DNA of 64,000 bases from Ruminococcus sp. (lineage in GTDB: Bacteria; Bacillota; Clostridia; Oscillospirales; Ruminococcaceae): NCBI RefSeq assembly GCF_024692365.1, contig NZ_JAILMR010000129.1, forward strand, positions 22,985 through 86,984. The letters are read 5' to 3'. Made by a program: the position numbers and the translations under genes. Below are positions 52,942 to 62,184 of this stretch, piece by piece. The notes under the pieces were generated by a model. The model saw only the letters and a list, made by a program, of their open reading frames with translations. It had not been told where the DNA came from and made no database searches. Each line of letters begins with the position of its first letter. The stretch's first letter is position 1.

Positions 52942-52949
52942 ATATTTAT

Positions 52950-53825
52950 CTATTCATCATCACTGCTGCCCGCAACTGTTCCGCGGACGCTTCTTCCCTT
53001 GTCATAATCATCAAGAAAATGGTGGTATTCATCGCCTATATGGTAGCTGATTATCGTTTGCAGGTTGACATTCTCAACGCTTCTGAAAATGTTCTTATCT
53101 ATGGCAGGGCTGACCTCACGAAGTCTTTTCAGCAGTTCCTTGACTTCCTGACGCTTGGAATTGCTGCTGCCGTCTTCGTAGACTTCTCTTTCCTCGGTGA
53201 AACGGCAGGCGCACTGTATGAATTCAAGTTCGTTATACTTGCTCCACTTGATGATATCCTCTTCGCGCACCATATACAGGGGGCGTATCAGCTGCATACC
53301 CTCGAAATTCTCGCTGTGTATCTTGGGCATCATAGTCTGAACCTGTGAACCGTAGAGCATACCCATCAGTATCGTTTCGATAACGTCATCGAAATGATGT
53401 CCAAGGGCTATCTTGTTGCAGCCCAGTTCCTTAGCGTTTTTATAAAGGTATCCACGCCTCATTCTCGCACAGAGGTAGCAGGGGTTCTGTTTTACGTTCA
53501 CCACCGAATCGAATATATTCGTTTCAAATATCTTTATCGGTATTTCCAGCTTTGCGGCATTGTCGATTATCTTCTGCCTGTTGGCGGGAGCATAGCCGGG
53601 GTCCATCACCAGATACTCCACATCGAATGGCACCTTTGAATACCTTTGCAGGCGCTTCATACAGACAGCCATCATCATGGAATCCTTGCCGCCCGAGATA
53701 CAGACGGCTATCTTGTCGCCCTCCTGTATCAGCTGATAATCCTTTATACCTTTAAGAAATCTCGACCATATGCCCTGCCTGAATTTTTTCACAAGCGAGA
53801 GCTCGATGTCGTTTGGTATCTCCAT
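52950..53825 (-). CDS. TtcA-like tRNA 2-thiocytidine synthetase / PP-loop ATPase
   Basis: 291 residues. PP-loop SGGKDSMMMAV near residue 45, paired cysteines in NPCYLCARMRRG that bind an Fe-S cluster in TtcA, GHHFDDVIET, and an additional QCACRF segment near 205. The family thiolates cytidine 32 of tRNA; clostridial relatives may act on other tRNA positions. Start ATG behind AGGGG. Last gene of a run of minus-strand genes from 57261. Confidence 0.85.
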   Translation of the reverse strand: MEIPNDIELSLVKKFRQGIWSRFLKGIKDYQLIQEGDKIAVCISGGKDSMMMAVCMKRLQRYSKVPFDVEYLVMDPGYAPANRQKIIDNAAKLEIPIKIFETNIFDSVVNVKQNPCYLCARMRRGYLYKNAKELGCNKIALGHHFDDVIETILMGMLYGSQVQTMMPKIHSENFEGMQLIRPLYMVREEDIIKWSKYNELEFIQCACRFTEEREVYEDGSSNSKRQEVKELLKRLREVSPAIDKNIFRSVENVNLQTIISYHIGDEYHHFLDDYDKGRSVRGTVAGSSDDE

Positions 53826-53864
53826 AAATACTTCCCCTTTTACTATTTCATCATATCAAACGGA

Positions 53865-54212
53865 CTATTTCGCTCCGCCGATAGGCTCGTATCCCAGACC
53901 TTTCAGGTACTCGTCCAACAGGCTGAACCACTTATCCAGTGCAGCTTTTTCGTCGCCCTCGGCTTTCAGCACACATTCAAAGCAGTCCTGACAGGTGTTA
54001 TCGCCGTAGTACCACTCAACAAAATCCGTGAAGCCGTAGGGTATTATGATATTCTTTGTGCCGTTGAAAAGCCTGTCGGCTGTTATCATGCCGTCCATAT
54101 AGGTGCGCAGGAAGGTTATGCATTCGCACCCAAGGAACTGTTCGGGCTTGGCTTTCAGCATCCTGTAAAACTTTCTTGCCTCGGGAGAGATGTCCCTGTC
54201 TTTGTATACCAT
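53865..54212 (-). CDS. Hypothetical protein, paralog A of a tandem pair
   Basis: 115 residues from ATG 54210-54212 (GAGGG eight bases upstream). It aligns over its length with the neighbouring 54276 gene: RDISP, LLK/MLKA-P, FLG/YLG, PYGFTDFVEWYYG versus PDGFTDFVEKYYG, WFSLLDEYL versus WFDLLDEYL, LGYEP. The RPG-M-Y-L-G type motif is degenerate here (KPEQFLG). Function unknown; small proteins of this kind are sometimes immunity proteins, but this is not established. Confidence 0.75.
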   Translation of the reverse strand: MVYKDRDISPEARKFYRMLKAKPEQFLGCECITFLRTYMDGMITADRLFNGTKNIIIPYGFTDFVEWYYGDNTCQDCFECVLKAEGDEKAALDKWFSLLDEYLKGLGYEPIGGAK

Positions 54213-54275
54213 TTCTTCCACCCTCTGATTATTTATATTATTGTCGGAACATCATTCTACCGCTCTGTTCCGCAA

Positions 54276-54638
54276 TTATTCAAGTATATCTTTCCTCTTG
54301 CCCAGAGGTTCGTATCCCAGTGAAATGAGATATTCGTCCAGCAGGTCGAACCATTTGAAAAGCGCTTTTTTATCGTCATTTTCAAAATGCAGCACGTAAT
54401 GAAAGTGATTAAATGTCCAATGCTCACCGTAGTACTTTTCAACGAAATCGGTGAAGCCATCGGGTATTATCACACGGTCGGAACCTTTATTAAATGCATC
54501 TTTATAAAAGATGATACCATTCAGAAAATGCCACAGAGCATTCAGGCTCTCTTTGCCAAGATACATTCCCGGACGAGATTTTAGCAACCTTAGAAACTCC
54601 CTGATATCAGGGGATATGTCACGCGGTTTAGTGTCCAT
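54276..54638 (-). CDS. Hypothetical protein, paralog B of a tandem pair
   Basis: 120 residues, ATG behind GGGAG. It carries the fuller motif KSRPGMYLGKESLNALWHFLNG found in a widespread uncharacterised bacterial family. Strong similarity to the next gene marks a tandem duplication. Cytoplasmic. It lies 12 bases after the small export protein gene. Confidence 0.77.
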   Translation of the reverse strand: MDTKPRDISPDIREFLRLLKSRPGMYLGKESLNALWHFLNGIIFYKDAFNKGSDRVIIPDGFTDFVEKYYGEHWTFNHFHYVLHFENDDKKALFKWFDLLDEYLISLGYEPLGKRKDILE

Positions 54639-54650
54639 AAATTCTCCCTG

Positions 54651-55130
54651 TTATCTGATGAACAGGTCAAAGCCCATAACGGTCAGCAGTGTGATGATAG
54701 TCGCTGCCAGCAGAACGCCGCAGATTACGGCGATAACGCTCTTCTTGAAATCAAGGTCGAGCATACTTGCCGCAAGTGTGCCAGTCCATGCGCCTGTGCC
54801 CGGGAGAGGTATTCCCACGAACAGCAGCAACGCCCAGAACATTCCCTTTCCTGCCTTTGCTTTCAGCTTCTCGCCGCCGTGATGTCCCTTTTCAAGACAC
54901 CATGAGAAGAACTTGCCGATAAGTGGCTTATCCTTGCCCCATTCCAGTACCTTTCTCGCAAAAAAGAATATGAAAGGCACGGGCAGCATATTGCCTATCA
55001 TGGAAATAATTACCGCCTGCTGCCACGGCACCTCGCACTTCATCACGCCGAAAGGTATCGCACCTCTCAGCTCGATAATAGGTACCATTGAAATCAGAAA
55101 TGTTATTAAATGACCGTATTTTGTAAGCAT
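54651..55130 (-). CDS. Small multidrug export family membrane protein (COG2426-like)
   Basis: 159 residues with about four membrane segments. Signatures ELRGAIPFGV near the N-terminus and GIPLPGTGAWTGTLAA match the small multidrug export (Sm_multidrug_ex) family. The name rests on weak evidence in the literature; actual transport substrate unknown. Start overlaps the stop of the upstream gene. Confidence 0.83.
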   Translation of the reverse strand: MLTKYGHLITFLISMVPIIELRGAIPFGVMKCEVPWQQAVIISMIGNMLPVPFIFFFARKVLEWGKDKPLIGKFFSWCLEKGHHGGEKLKAKAGKGMFWALLLFVGIPLPGTGAWTGTLAASMLDLDFKKSVIAVICGVLLAATIITLLTVMGFDLFIR

Positions 55131-55984
55131 TATGTAGTCTCCTTAAAAGTATCATCAGCCGTGTGACGCTTGCCGTAAGCTTCCTCGACTTCAATCATCA
55201 ATTCTTTCAGGCGGACAGCCTGCGCCCTTGTTTCCACAAGTTCAGCCGCCGCAAAACACATATCCTTGGCAGAAGCCCTGTCGCCGCTTTTCAGATAGAC
55301 TTTTCCGAGCCCTATACAGCACTCGCATTGCAGACCCTCGTCATTCTGGCGCATAGCCGACTGGAACAATCTGAAAGCGTTCTCCGTCCTGTCATTCAGC
55401 AGGCAGAGCATTCCCAGTGTGTGAAGTATGAATCCGCTGCGTCTGCCCATAACCGCGCGGTCGAAGTAGTGCCGCGCCTTGCGGTAGATATCGTTGGCAA
55501 GTTCAACGTCGCCCTCAAGCACAGCAGAATACAGGTAGATGTTGAAATACTCATCCTGCTCCTTGCTGTTTAGTTTTGAAAAATCCACTTTTTTCAGCAG
55601 CGCACGGCTATCAGCGAAACGTCCGCCCTCCAGGTACATCGAAGCCATGAAAAGCTTTCCGCTGCCATAATTCGAGACTTTGGAAAATTCAGCCAGCTTC
55701 CTGAAATACTCGTCGTCATAACCCTTGGTCAGCCTGTGCTGCGCCAGTTCATCGAGTTCGATATGCTTTTTGATATCTATAAGCGCCGAAACAGTACCCA
55801 GTAGGCAGAAGATAACAACTATCGCTATGACCCATATATTGAAGCACTCAACCAGTGAGATGCCCATATCCTTAATCAGCCACGCCGCTACCATTATTAT
55901 ATAACCGCAGACCATCGCATATGAAGCGCTGTGCAGCAGATTTACCACAAGGCTGTTGACCTTGCTTATCTTCAATAGCTTCAT
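55130..55984 (-). CDS. Membrane protein with TPR-like repeats
   Basis: 284 residues. Two N-terminal membrane helices (about 18-38 and 48-68) then a cytoplasmic helical-repeat domain (75-270), with TPR-like units such as GSGKLFMASMYLEGGRFADS and CIGLGKVYLKSGDRASA. Such proteins scaffold complexes; partner unknown. ATG behind AGGAGG, 23 bases after the lipoprotein gene. Confidence 0.75.
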   Translation of the reverse strand: MKLLKISKVNSLVVNLLHSASYAMVCGYIIMVAAWLIKDMGISLVECFNIWVIAIVVIFCLLGTVSALIDIKKHIELDELAQHRLTKGYDDEYFRKLAEFSKVSNYGSGKLFMASMYLEGGRFADSRALLKKVDFSKLNSKEQDEYFNIYLYSAVLEGDVELANDIYRKARHYFDRAVMGRRSGFILHTLGMLCLLNDRTENAFRLFQSAMRQNDEGLQCECCIGLGKVYLKSGDRASAKDMCFAAAELVETRAQAVRLKELMIEVEEAYGKRHTADDTFKETT

Positions 55985-56007
55985 ATCAATGACCTCCTGT
56001 CCATAAT

Positions 56008-57261
56008 TTATCCCAGCTTGGCGATTATATCAAAATATCCGCCAAGAGCGGTGGCAAGCCTGTTATCGTTGGTTATATCGAAAAATACAGCCTCTCCGCC
56101 CTCTTTGATGTGGTTCTCTTCCAGCCAGTCAGCTATCTCCTCCTCGTTTTCGGCGGGGATAGCGTCGTAGTATATCTGTGTGAAGATATGTCTGCGCCTT
56201 GAAGCATCGTAAACCTGCGTAGAATGGTCGCATACCACAGAATATGTGTGTTCCTCAAGAAACTTCTTCACACGCTTTTTTGCGTCCTTGTCAAGGTCGC
56301 TGTAAGTTTTCTTGTCGGCGAAGAAACCATCATCGTCCAGTTTTTTCAATTCTTTCCATGCGTCCTCGAAACGCTTTTCCTTTATCATCTGCGCAACACT
56401 CTCGCGAAGTTCGGGGCTGTTGTCGAAAGTCGCATTCTCGTCCTCGATAGTACCCCTCGCCGTGACGATATTGTTCACGTAGGTCTGGGGCATATTTGCG
56501 TCCTTGACCTCATCAAGTGAAGTCAGCGACGCGTAATCGAATATGAAATCCTCGTCGATATTGAAAAGCACCTTGCCCTTATCATCGGGAAGTGTACATT
56601 TTAACGACCAGTTATTCTTCAAAAGCGGCATCATATCCAGAGTTTTCGTGAGCCAGGTATAGCAGTCATCTTCCTTATCGATCTTGAACTTCGCATTGAC
56701 AGAATCGCCCTTGCTGAAATTCAGGAGAAAATACTCATCAAAGAAAAGCATCTCCTTGATGCCCGCACAAACATAGCTGCGGGTGTACTGCCCATGCTCG
56801 GAATAAGTGCTTTGCAGCCAGTTTTTATTGTTCATATCAGTCTCCGCCCAGTGAGTCCACACCATATCCGCGAACACCGTCTGCATTATCTTGCTGAGCT
56901 GTTCAGATTTTCTGTGACGGTCAAAGAACTTGTAATAAGCGCTTGAAGGTTCGAGATAGTCGCACAAAGTGGCGATATCGCCCGCTTTCACCGCTTCAAG
57001 AAAAGCATCTGTCTGCTCGCTTATCTGTTCAAGCTGTTCCGAATAATCGACTTCCTCAACGCCGAACTGCAACTGCTTGCCAAGTTCCTCGGGGTCAGGC
57101 TCATCGGGAACATCGATGTCCTTTTTATTGGACTTTTTATCAGTTACGGAAGTGCTGATCTTCGTCTTGCCCTCACCGACACTTTTATCATCGCAGCCGC
57201 TCAGTGAAAAGCACATCATCACCGCAAGCAAGCCGCATATTGAAATACGCTTGAGATCCAT
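56008..57261 (-). CDS. Large lipoprotein of unknown function
   Basis: 417 residues. Signal peptide ending in the lipobox SLSGC (Cys about 23), a short charged linker, then a mostly helical domain (55-250) and a C-terminal part (280-417). Resembles uncharacterised clostridial lipoproteins. First gene of the minus-strand run to 52950; ATG behind GGAGG. The 590-base gap upstream (57262-57851) contains repeat copy C and the ger promoter. Confidence 0.83.
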   Translation of the reverse strand: MDLKRISICGLLAVMMCFSLSGCDDKSVGEGKTKISTSVTDKKSNKKDIDVPDEPDPEELGKQLQFGVEEVDYSEQLEQISEQTDAFLEAVKAGDIATLCDYLEPSSAYYKFFDRHRKSEQLSKIMQTVFADMVWTHWAETDMNNKNWLQSTYSEHGQYTRSYVCAGIKEMLFFDEYFLLNFSKGDSVNAKFKIDKEDDCYTWLTKTLDMMPLLKNNWSLKCTLPDDKGKVLFNIDEDFIFDYASLTSLDEVKDANMPQTYVNNIVTARGTIEDENATFDNSPELRESVAQMIKEKRFEDAWKELKKLDDDGFFADKKTYSDLDKDAKKRVKKFLEEHTYSVVCDHSTQVYDASRRRHIFTQIYYDAIPAENEEEIADWLEENHIKEGGEAVFFDITNDNRLATALGGYFDIIAKLG

Positions 57262-57438
57262 TTTTTAACCTCCGTTTATCTGTTCACATACACTTTAACA
57301 GTATATCACACTCCCGCATAATTTACAATAGCAGTTCATGATTTTTGTGACTTTAGCCAAAAGAGCTTGGGAAAATACACCTTATTAATACGGGGTTTTA
57401 AGAAGACAAAGTGGCGGTATCAGCAAAAGAAGTGAGGT

Positions 57439-57717
57439 ATGCCAAGGAAGAGAGCTTTGGGTCAAGCCTTTCGCGAAAGGCTTGCGGAGAGCTCGAGAGG
57501 CAGAGCCTCTCGGTCAAGGAACAAAAGCGACGTGACAACAATCAAAACAATAGCAGATTATCTACCTGTCAAATCAAAAAGCGGGCGGTCACAAAAATCC
57601 GATGAAGCACAAAACTATCGACACGCACTTTCTTGTTGGGCGCACAGACCGCCCGCGCCCGCCGTCAAACAGTGAAGCGCCTTTGACGGCTCGACCCGAA
57701 CGGAGAGAGGGGCGACA
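57439..57717 (+). repeat. Dispersed repeat copy C with conserved ORF
   Basis: Matches copy A (31745-32067) across nearly its whole length, with insertions and deletions near the 5' end. A 78-codon frame runs 57439-57675. Its core RGRASRSRNKSDVTTIK followed by IADYLP corresponds to copy A. In the KSDV-to-IADYLP codons four of six substitutions between copies are silent. The 3' end GAACGGAGAGAGGGGCGAC is conserved. It stands between divergent gene units and about 65 bases before the ger promoter. Confidence 0.75.
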
Positions 57718-57757
57718 CTAATCAGGCAGTCCCTAAGATTTGAAGAAGAAAATTAAC

Positions 57758-57788
57758 AGTACATTTTCAAAGACAGTTCGGCATACTA
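57758..57788 (+). promoter_or_regulatory. Candidate forespore sigma (F/G-type) promoter of gerABC
   Basis: The heptamer CATACTA (57782-57788) is the classic -10 of sigma G/F promoters. AGTACA lies 18 bases upstream as a partial -35. It is 64 bases before the gerA start, where gerA operons usually have a sigma-G promoter. Confidence 0.45.
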
Positions 57789-57851
57789 TTTTGAAAATGA
57801 ATAATTTCCGCAAACCGTGGAAAACTCCATATAAGAGAGGTGTTCCACAAT

Positions 57852-59333
57852 ATGAGCGAACCATACTTCAACAACATAAAAAAACAACTGCTCCGCGCAG
57901 ACCTAAAAACCAACCTTGATATAATAAATTCAGCCCTCGGAAAAACCGCCGACCTTAACATTGTTAACATCACAATCTGCAAAACCGACTGCGCCATACT
58001 TTCAATCGAGGGCATGGCTTCTTCACAGCTGCTTGCGGAACTTGTCTTTGAACCAATGACCGAACTCGCAGCCAAAGACCCGACCACAAGCGAGATCATC
58101 AAAATGCTCGAAAAACATAGCCTGATGTCCACCGACAGACAGCTCACCACCGATTTCGGCACACTGTTTGAACTGCTGTTTTCGGGCTTTGCAGCGATAC
58201 TTCTCGACGGTGTCCCCCGCGCAGTCTGCCTTGGTATACAAGGCTTTGAGAAGCGCTCTGTGTCCGTCCCCGAAGCCGAACAAACCATCAGCGGTGCCCG
58301 CGACAGCTTCACCGAAACTTTGCGCACAAATATGTCCCTTGTCCGCCGACGGCTGAAAACTCCTGCTTTGCGGTTTGAACTTCTCAAAGTCGGAAAACTT
58401 TCTGTGACGGATATCTGCATCGCCCACATCGAAGGCAGAGCAAATGCGGACACAATCAAAACTATCAAGCAGAAATTTCAGTCCATAGAATTGGACACTA
58501 TTCTCAATGCAGGATACCTGATGCCCTTTGTTGATGAAACTTACAGCCGTTCGGTCTTCTCAGCAGTGACAGTCACCGAACGCCCCGACAACGCCTGTGC
58601 CGCACTGAACGAGGGTAAAATTTTGGTCATTATCGACGGCACCCCCGGCTGTATGCTGCTGCCGACCGTCTTCGCAGATAACTTCCGCACAATGGACGAT
58701 TACTGTGAAAAGCCCTTTTATGCGGCGTTTTCGCGGTGGATAAAATACATCTCGTTCCTGCTTGCGGTGCTTCTCCCGGGGCTTTACACGGCACTGGTCA
58801 TGTTCCACCCCGAGGTCTTTCCCCTGAAATTACTGCTGAATCTCGCCGCCGCAGAGGTCGCAACGCCCTACCCGCCCGTGGTTGAAATGATACTGCTGAT
58901 GGTGCTTTTCGAGATCATGCGCGAAGCAGGTGTACGTCTGCCGCGGTCAGTCGGCGGGGCAGTGTCCATCGTCGGCGGACTGATAATCGGCGACGCGGCT
59001 GTAAAAAGCGGCATGGTGTCACAACCTCTGCTGATCGTTGTGGGCATGACAGCCACCGCGTCATTCGTCCTGCCGTCGCTATACCCCGCAATATCGGTAC
59101 TACGGCTGATATTCATTCTTGCAGGTGGCTTCGGCGGACTTTTCGGCATCGCAGTCGCATCGATGCTTCTCATATTCAACATCGCCGCCGTCGATCAGTA
59201 CGGCACAGCTTTCACCGCTCCCCTGCTGCCCCTGCGCCCTCACGGTCTCACCGATATTTTCTCCCGTGCGGGATTCCGCCAGTTGGTGAAACGTCACACC
59301 ACAATAGCGAATGATAATTCAAATGTACAATAA
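57852..59333 (+). CDS. gerA: Spore germinant receptor subunit A (GerA family)
   Basis: 493 residues from ATG 57852 (GAGAGG upstream). An N-terminal soluble domain (about 1-275, split into two lobes) and a membrane domain with about five helices (290-430), including the conserved TPYPPVVEMILLMVLFEIMREAG region seen as PYPPVVEMI and EIMREAGVRLP. The C-terminal cytoplasmic tail is short. This is the ligand-linked channel subunit of Ger receptors in the inner spore membrane. First gene of gerABC. Confidence 0.92.
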   Translation: MSEPYFNNIKKQLLRADLKTNLDIINSALGKTADLNIVNITICKTDCAILSIEGMASSQLLAELVFEPMTELAAKDPTTSEIIKMLEKHSLMSTDRQLTTDFGTLFELLFSGFAAILLDGVPRAVCLGIQGFEKRSVSVPEAEQTISGARDSFTETLRTNMSLVRRRLKTPALRFELLKVGKLSVTDICIAHIEGRANADTIKTIKQKFQSIELDTILNAGYLMPFVDETYSRSVFSAVTVTERPDNACAALNEGKILVIIDGTPGCMLLPTVFADNFRTMDDYCEKPFYAAFSRWIKYISFLLAVLLPGLYTALVMFHPEVFPLKLLLNLAAAEVATPYPPVVEMILLMVLFEIMREAGVRLPRSVGGAVSIVGGLIIGDAAVKSGMVSQPLLIVVGMTATASFVLPSLYPAISVLRLIFILAGGFGGLFGIAVASMLLIFNIAAVDQYGTAFTAPLLPLRPHGLTDIFSRAGFRQLVKRHTTIANDNSNVQ

Positions 59334-59345
59334 TACGGACTATTT

Positions 59346-60413
59346 ATGACTAAACCAAAACTATCTCCCGCCGCGCTGATATGCCTTTTGCTCTGCGCAA
59401 GGAGTTTCACCACAATGACCCTATTCCCTGTCGGCATCACGGGCGGGCTCACCTATATGACAGGCGCAGTGATCTCCACGGTTTTGCAGATTTTCCTGCT
59501 GATACCCGCCGTGAAGCTCGCCGCCCGCACCCGCAAAGACCCATGCACCCTCGCTTTTGAACGCGGCAAAAACTTCGGCAGAGCCACTACTCTCGCGTTC
59601 CTGCTGTACTTTTTATATGAAGCTTTCCGAGATATCGGCGATCTTGCATATTTCACCGACTACTTTTTCGCCGTCAATATGACCAGGATCATGACTGTGC
59701 TTTGTGTCGTTCTGACGGCGGTTTACGCCGCCAGACTGCGCATTTCCGTTCTTGGAAGAACTGCCCGCATCACATTTGCAGGAGTCATCATCATGCTTGC
59801 CGTGATCGCCGCGGGCGCAGCCGAAGACATGGATATAACCCGCTTTGACTATGCCGTGAACGACCTACCCGCCGAGCTTTCAAAGGCTGTTTACGCTGAA
59901 TTTTCCCGCTGTGAATGCCTTGCGCTGTTCAGTTTTCTGGCGGCAGATATCGACGGCGACCCCGAAAAGACAGCGAAATTCTACCTGATTGCGAAAGGCG
60001 CCATGATAACCCTCATCGCGGGCATGGTGACTTCCGTTCTCGGCACTTTCGCCTTTGCGGAAAAACTGCCTGTTTTCACACTCGCCGCCGCATCGGAGAA
60101 CCTCATCACCGAGCGCAGTGACGCTGTTTTTCTGATTATATGGGTGATGACAGGCATCGTCAAACTGACTACTCTGCTTTACTGTTCCGCACGATGTTTG
60201 CGGCTTTTACGACCGAAGGATTCCGATATCGGCAGTGTCTTTCTCGCGGGGCTTATCCCAACAGCCGCCGCACTTCCTCTGCTTCTCGTCTACGGCTGGG
60301 AGAAAGTCATCTATTCCCCGCGCCCTGCCGCCCCGATAATTATCCTCGGGCTGATACTTCCCGCCTATCTGCTTCACGTTTCGCCGAAGTCCGCCCACGA
60401 AAGAGAGGTCTGA
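59346..60413 (+). CDS. gerB: Spore germinant receptor subunit B (GerB family, APC-like permease fold)
   Basis: 355 residues, about ten membrane helices, the usual GerB length. It starts 12 bases after gerA; the ribosome site is weak, so coupling to gerA translation is likely. The family binds the germinant in the membrane core. Ligand specificity is not predictable. Confidence 0.88.
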   Translation: MTKPKLSPAALICLLLCARSFTTMTLFPVGITGGLTYMTGAVISTVLQIFLLIPAVKLAARTRKDPCTLAFERGKNFGRATTLAFLLYFLYEAFRDIGDLAYFTDYFFAVNMTRIMTVLCVVLTAVYAARLRISVLGRTARITFAGVIIMLAVIAAGAAEDMDITRFDYAVNDLPAELSKAVYAEFSRCECLALFSFLAADIDGDPEKTAKFYLIAKGAMITLIAGMVTSVLGTFAFAEKLPVFTLAAASENLITERSDAVFLIIWVMTGIVKLTTLLYCSARCLRLLRPKDSDIGSVFLAGLIPTAAALPLLLVYGWEKVIYSPRPAAPIIILGLILPAYLLHVSPKSAHEREV

Positions 60414-60414
60414 C

Positions 60415-61542
60415 ATGAAAAATCCTAGCCACCGTTCCGACCGCACCATATATCTGCTTGTAACCGCCGTTTTGTGCTGTATACTGCTGTCAGCCCGCGG
60501 AAGAAGCATCAGCATCGACAGGCGCGGCATCGTTCACGCTATGGGCATTGACCCCTGCGACAGCGGATACCGTGTGTCGTTACAAATTTTCCAGCCAGCA
60601 GGTTCAGGTTCGGATACTGCGGTAGATGTGACAGGCGCGAACGTGGCAGTTGCAGTCAGCGAGGGCAGGACCGTCAGCGAAGCCCTTTCAAAAGCAGGCA
60701 GTTCCACAGGAAAAGAGTTGTTTTTTGGACACTTGCAGCTTATCTGTCTTGGCGGTGATATCACTCTCGATGACCCACGCAAACTTTTCGCCTTTGCACT
60801 TGGCGGAAAGAATATTAGCCCATCTGCCGAGCTTTGCATGGCTGCGGGCAAGGCGGAAGAACTCATGCGACTGAAACTCACTGAGGACGAAACTTCGGCA
60901 GAGGCGCTTTCAAGCCTGCTCGCCACCTCAGCCGAACACTCCCGAACCCTCAGCTGTGACCTGAAAACTTTGCTTTCGGAGGAATGCACCGCCGCCATGC
61001 CCGTTCTCGAAGTCATCAGCGGCAGCGATACCGACAGTAGTTCAGCGGACAGTCCAACCATATCCGAAAGCGTGAGGATAACGGGAACAGTCGTGATAAC
61101 GGAAGTCGGCAAGACGATGCTGACCGAGAACGAAGCACTGCCAGCCGGACTGCTCGCGGGCAAGGCTGACAAAGGCAGCATCGTGACCGACCTTGGCGGT
61201 GAAAACGTGACCTGTGAGCTTGACAACTGCCACAGACATCGAACTATCACCGCAGAAAATGGCAAGCTGATACTCACAACAGATATCACGCTGTCCGCCC
61301 GCCCCGACCACGAACTTGACCCTGAGCGAAGCCGTGAACTCAGCACCTCGATGTCTCATGCCCTCGAATCCGGCTGCACCGCACTGCAATCTAAAATGTT
61401 CCAAAGCGGTGCGGATATATTCGGAACGATACAGCTGATAAAACAGCACTTCCCCAAGCTGTGGCTAAAATACCAAAACGTCCCTGAAAAACTCATTTCC
61501 GCCATAGATACCAATGTGAATATCACGGTGAAAATCGTCTGA
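60415..61542 (+). CDS. gerC: Spore germinant receptor subunit C (Ger(x)C family), atypical N-terminus
   Basis: 375 residues, ATG one base after the gerB stop behind AGAGAGG. The GerC fold is recognisable from RRGIVHAMGIDP and GKELFFGHLQLICLG through the C-terminal region DIFGTIQLIKQHFPKLW. GerC proteins are normally lipoproteins; here the hydrophobic N-terminus ends in LLSARGRS with no cysteine at the expected site, so it may be anchored by an uncleaved helix. Confidence 0.87.
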   Translation: MKNPSHRSDRTIYLLVTAVLCCILLSARGRSISIDRRGIVHAMGIDPCDSGYRVSLQIFQPAGSGSDTAVDVTGANVAVAVSEGRTVSEALSKAGSSTGKELFFGHLQLICLGGDITLDDPRKLFAFALGGKNISPSAELCMAAGKAEELMRLKLTEDETSAEALSSLLATSAEHSRTLSCDLKTLLSEECTAAMPVLEVISGSDTDSSSADSPTISESVRITGTVVITEVGKTMLTENEALPAGLLAGKADKGSIVTDLGGENVTCELDNCHRHRTITAENGKLILTTDITLSARPDHELDPERSRELSTSMSHALESGCTALQSKMFQSGADIFGTIQLIKQHFPKLWLKYQNVPEKLISAIDTNVNITVKIV

Positions 61543-61680
61543 TATCGGAAAATGTCGGTTCGTGATTTTTGAAATAATTCTTTATTCTATCACACAGATT
61601 TCACATCACGAGGTTATTATATTAACATCAACAGAGAATGCTTCATATTTTTTCTTCATATATTTTTTCTAAACTTCCTT

Positions 61681-61722
61681 AAAAACGACGTCCCGTACCA
61701 ATGTGTGCGGGACGTCGTTTTT
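61681..61722. terminator. Strong hairpin terminator in the ger-htrA gap
   Basis: 13-bp stem AAACGACGTCCCG / CGGGACGTCGTTT with a 12-base loop, flanked by A-run and T-run; about 140 bases after the gerC stop. Confidence 0.85.
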
Positions 61723-62000
61723 GCGCTGTAATCTTAGTGTAACTTCATTATCACGTTCACAAAGCCTAACTGAATCTTATTTAATCAACCGTGAAAATGA
61801 TTACGGAATATTCTCATATATAATCATATCTTTTTACAATATATGAATATCCAATAAGAGATATTCTTTGCCTTTTCACACAGCTTCACACTGACGAACA
61901 AGTTAATGTTAACAAAACTTTAAAACCGTTCTCCACTCAACCCAATTTAAATCAAAATTATCCGCCAAATCGCTTTTTTCATCATCGGGTGACACTTTTT

Positions 62001-62030
62001 TCACTCAGCCATCACATTAAGTGCTAAAAT
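62001..62030 (+). promoter_or_regulatory. Extended -10 promoter of htrA
   Basis: AAGTGCTAAAAT has the extended -10 form seen at other promoters here; the -35 (TTCACT or CACTCA) is poor. It leaves a 150-base leader before the ATG. Confidence 0.4.
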
Positions 62031-62184
62031 GAAAGATATGTGATAGATACATACATATTCTTTCAAACTATTTTCATTCCCGTTTAAATTAGTTTTTAAG
62101 TTAGGGAAATATACTTTAAGCATAGAAAACAAACAGCGGCACAGACCGCCAGATAATAAAATCAATGACAAAGGAGTATGTCTT

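Larger units (their letters stand above)
61543..62184. other. 642-base AT-rich gap between gerC and htrA
   Basis: Besides the gerC terminator and htrA promoter it contains two loosely similar 50-base stretches (61580-61640 and 61864-61922) sharing CACACAG and TTCACA words. No ORF or RNA gene is apparent. Confidence 0.5.
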
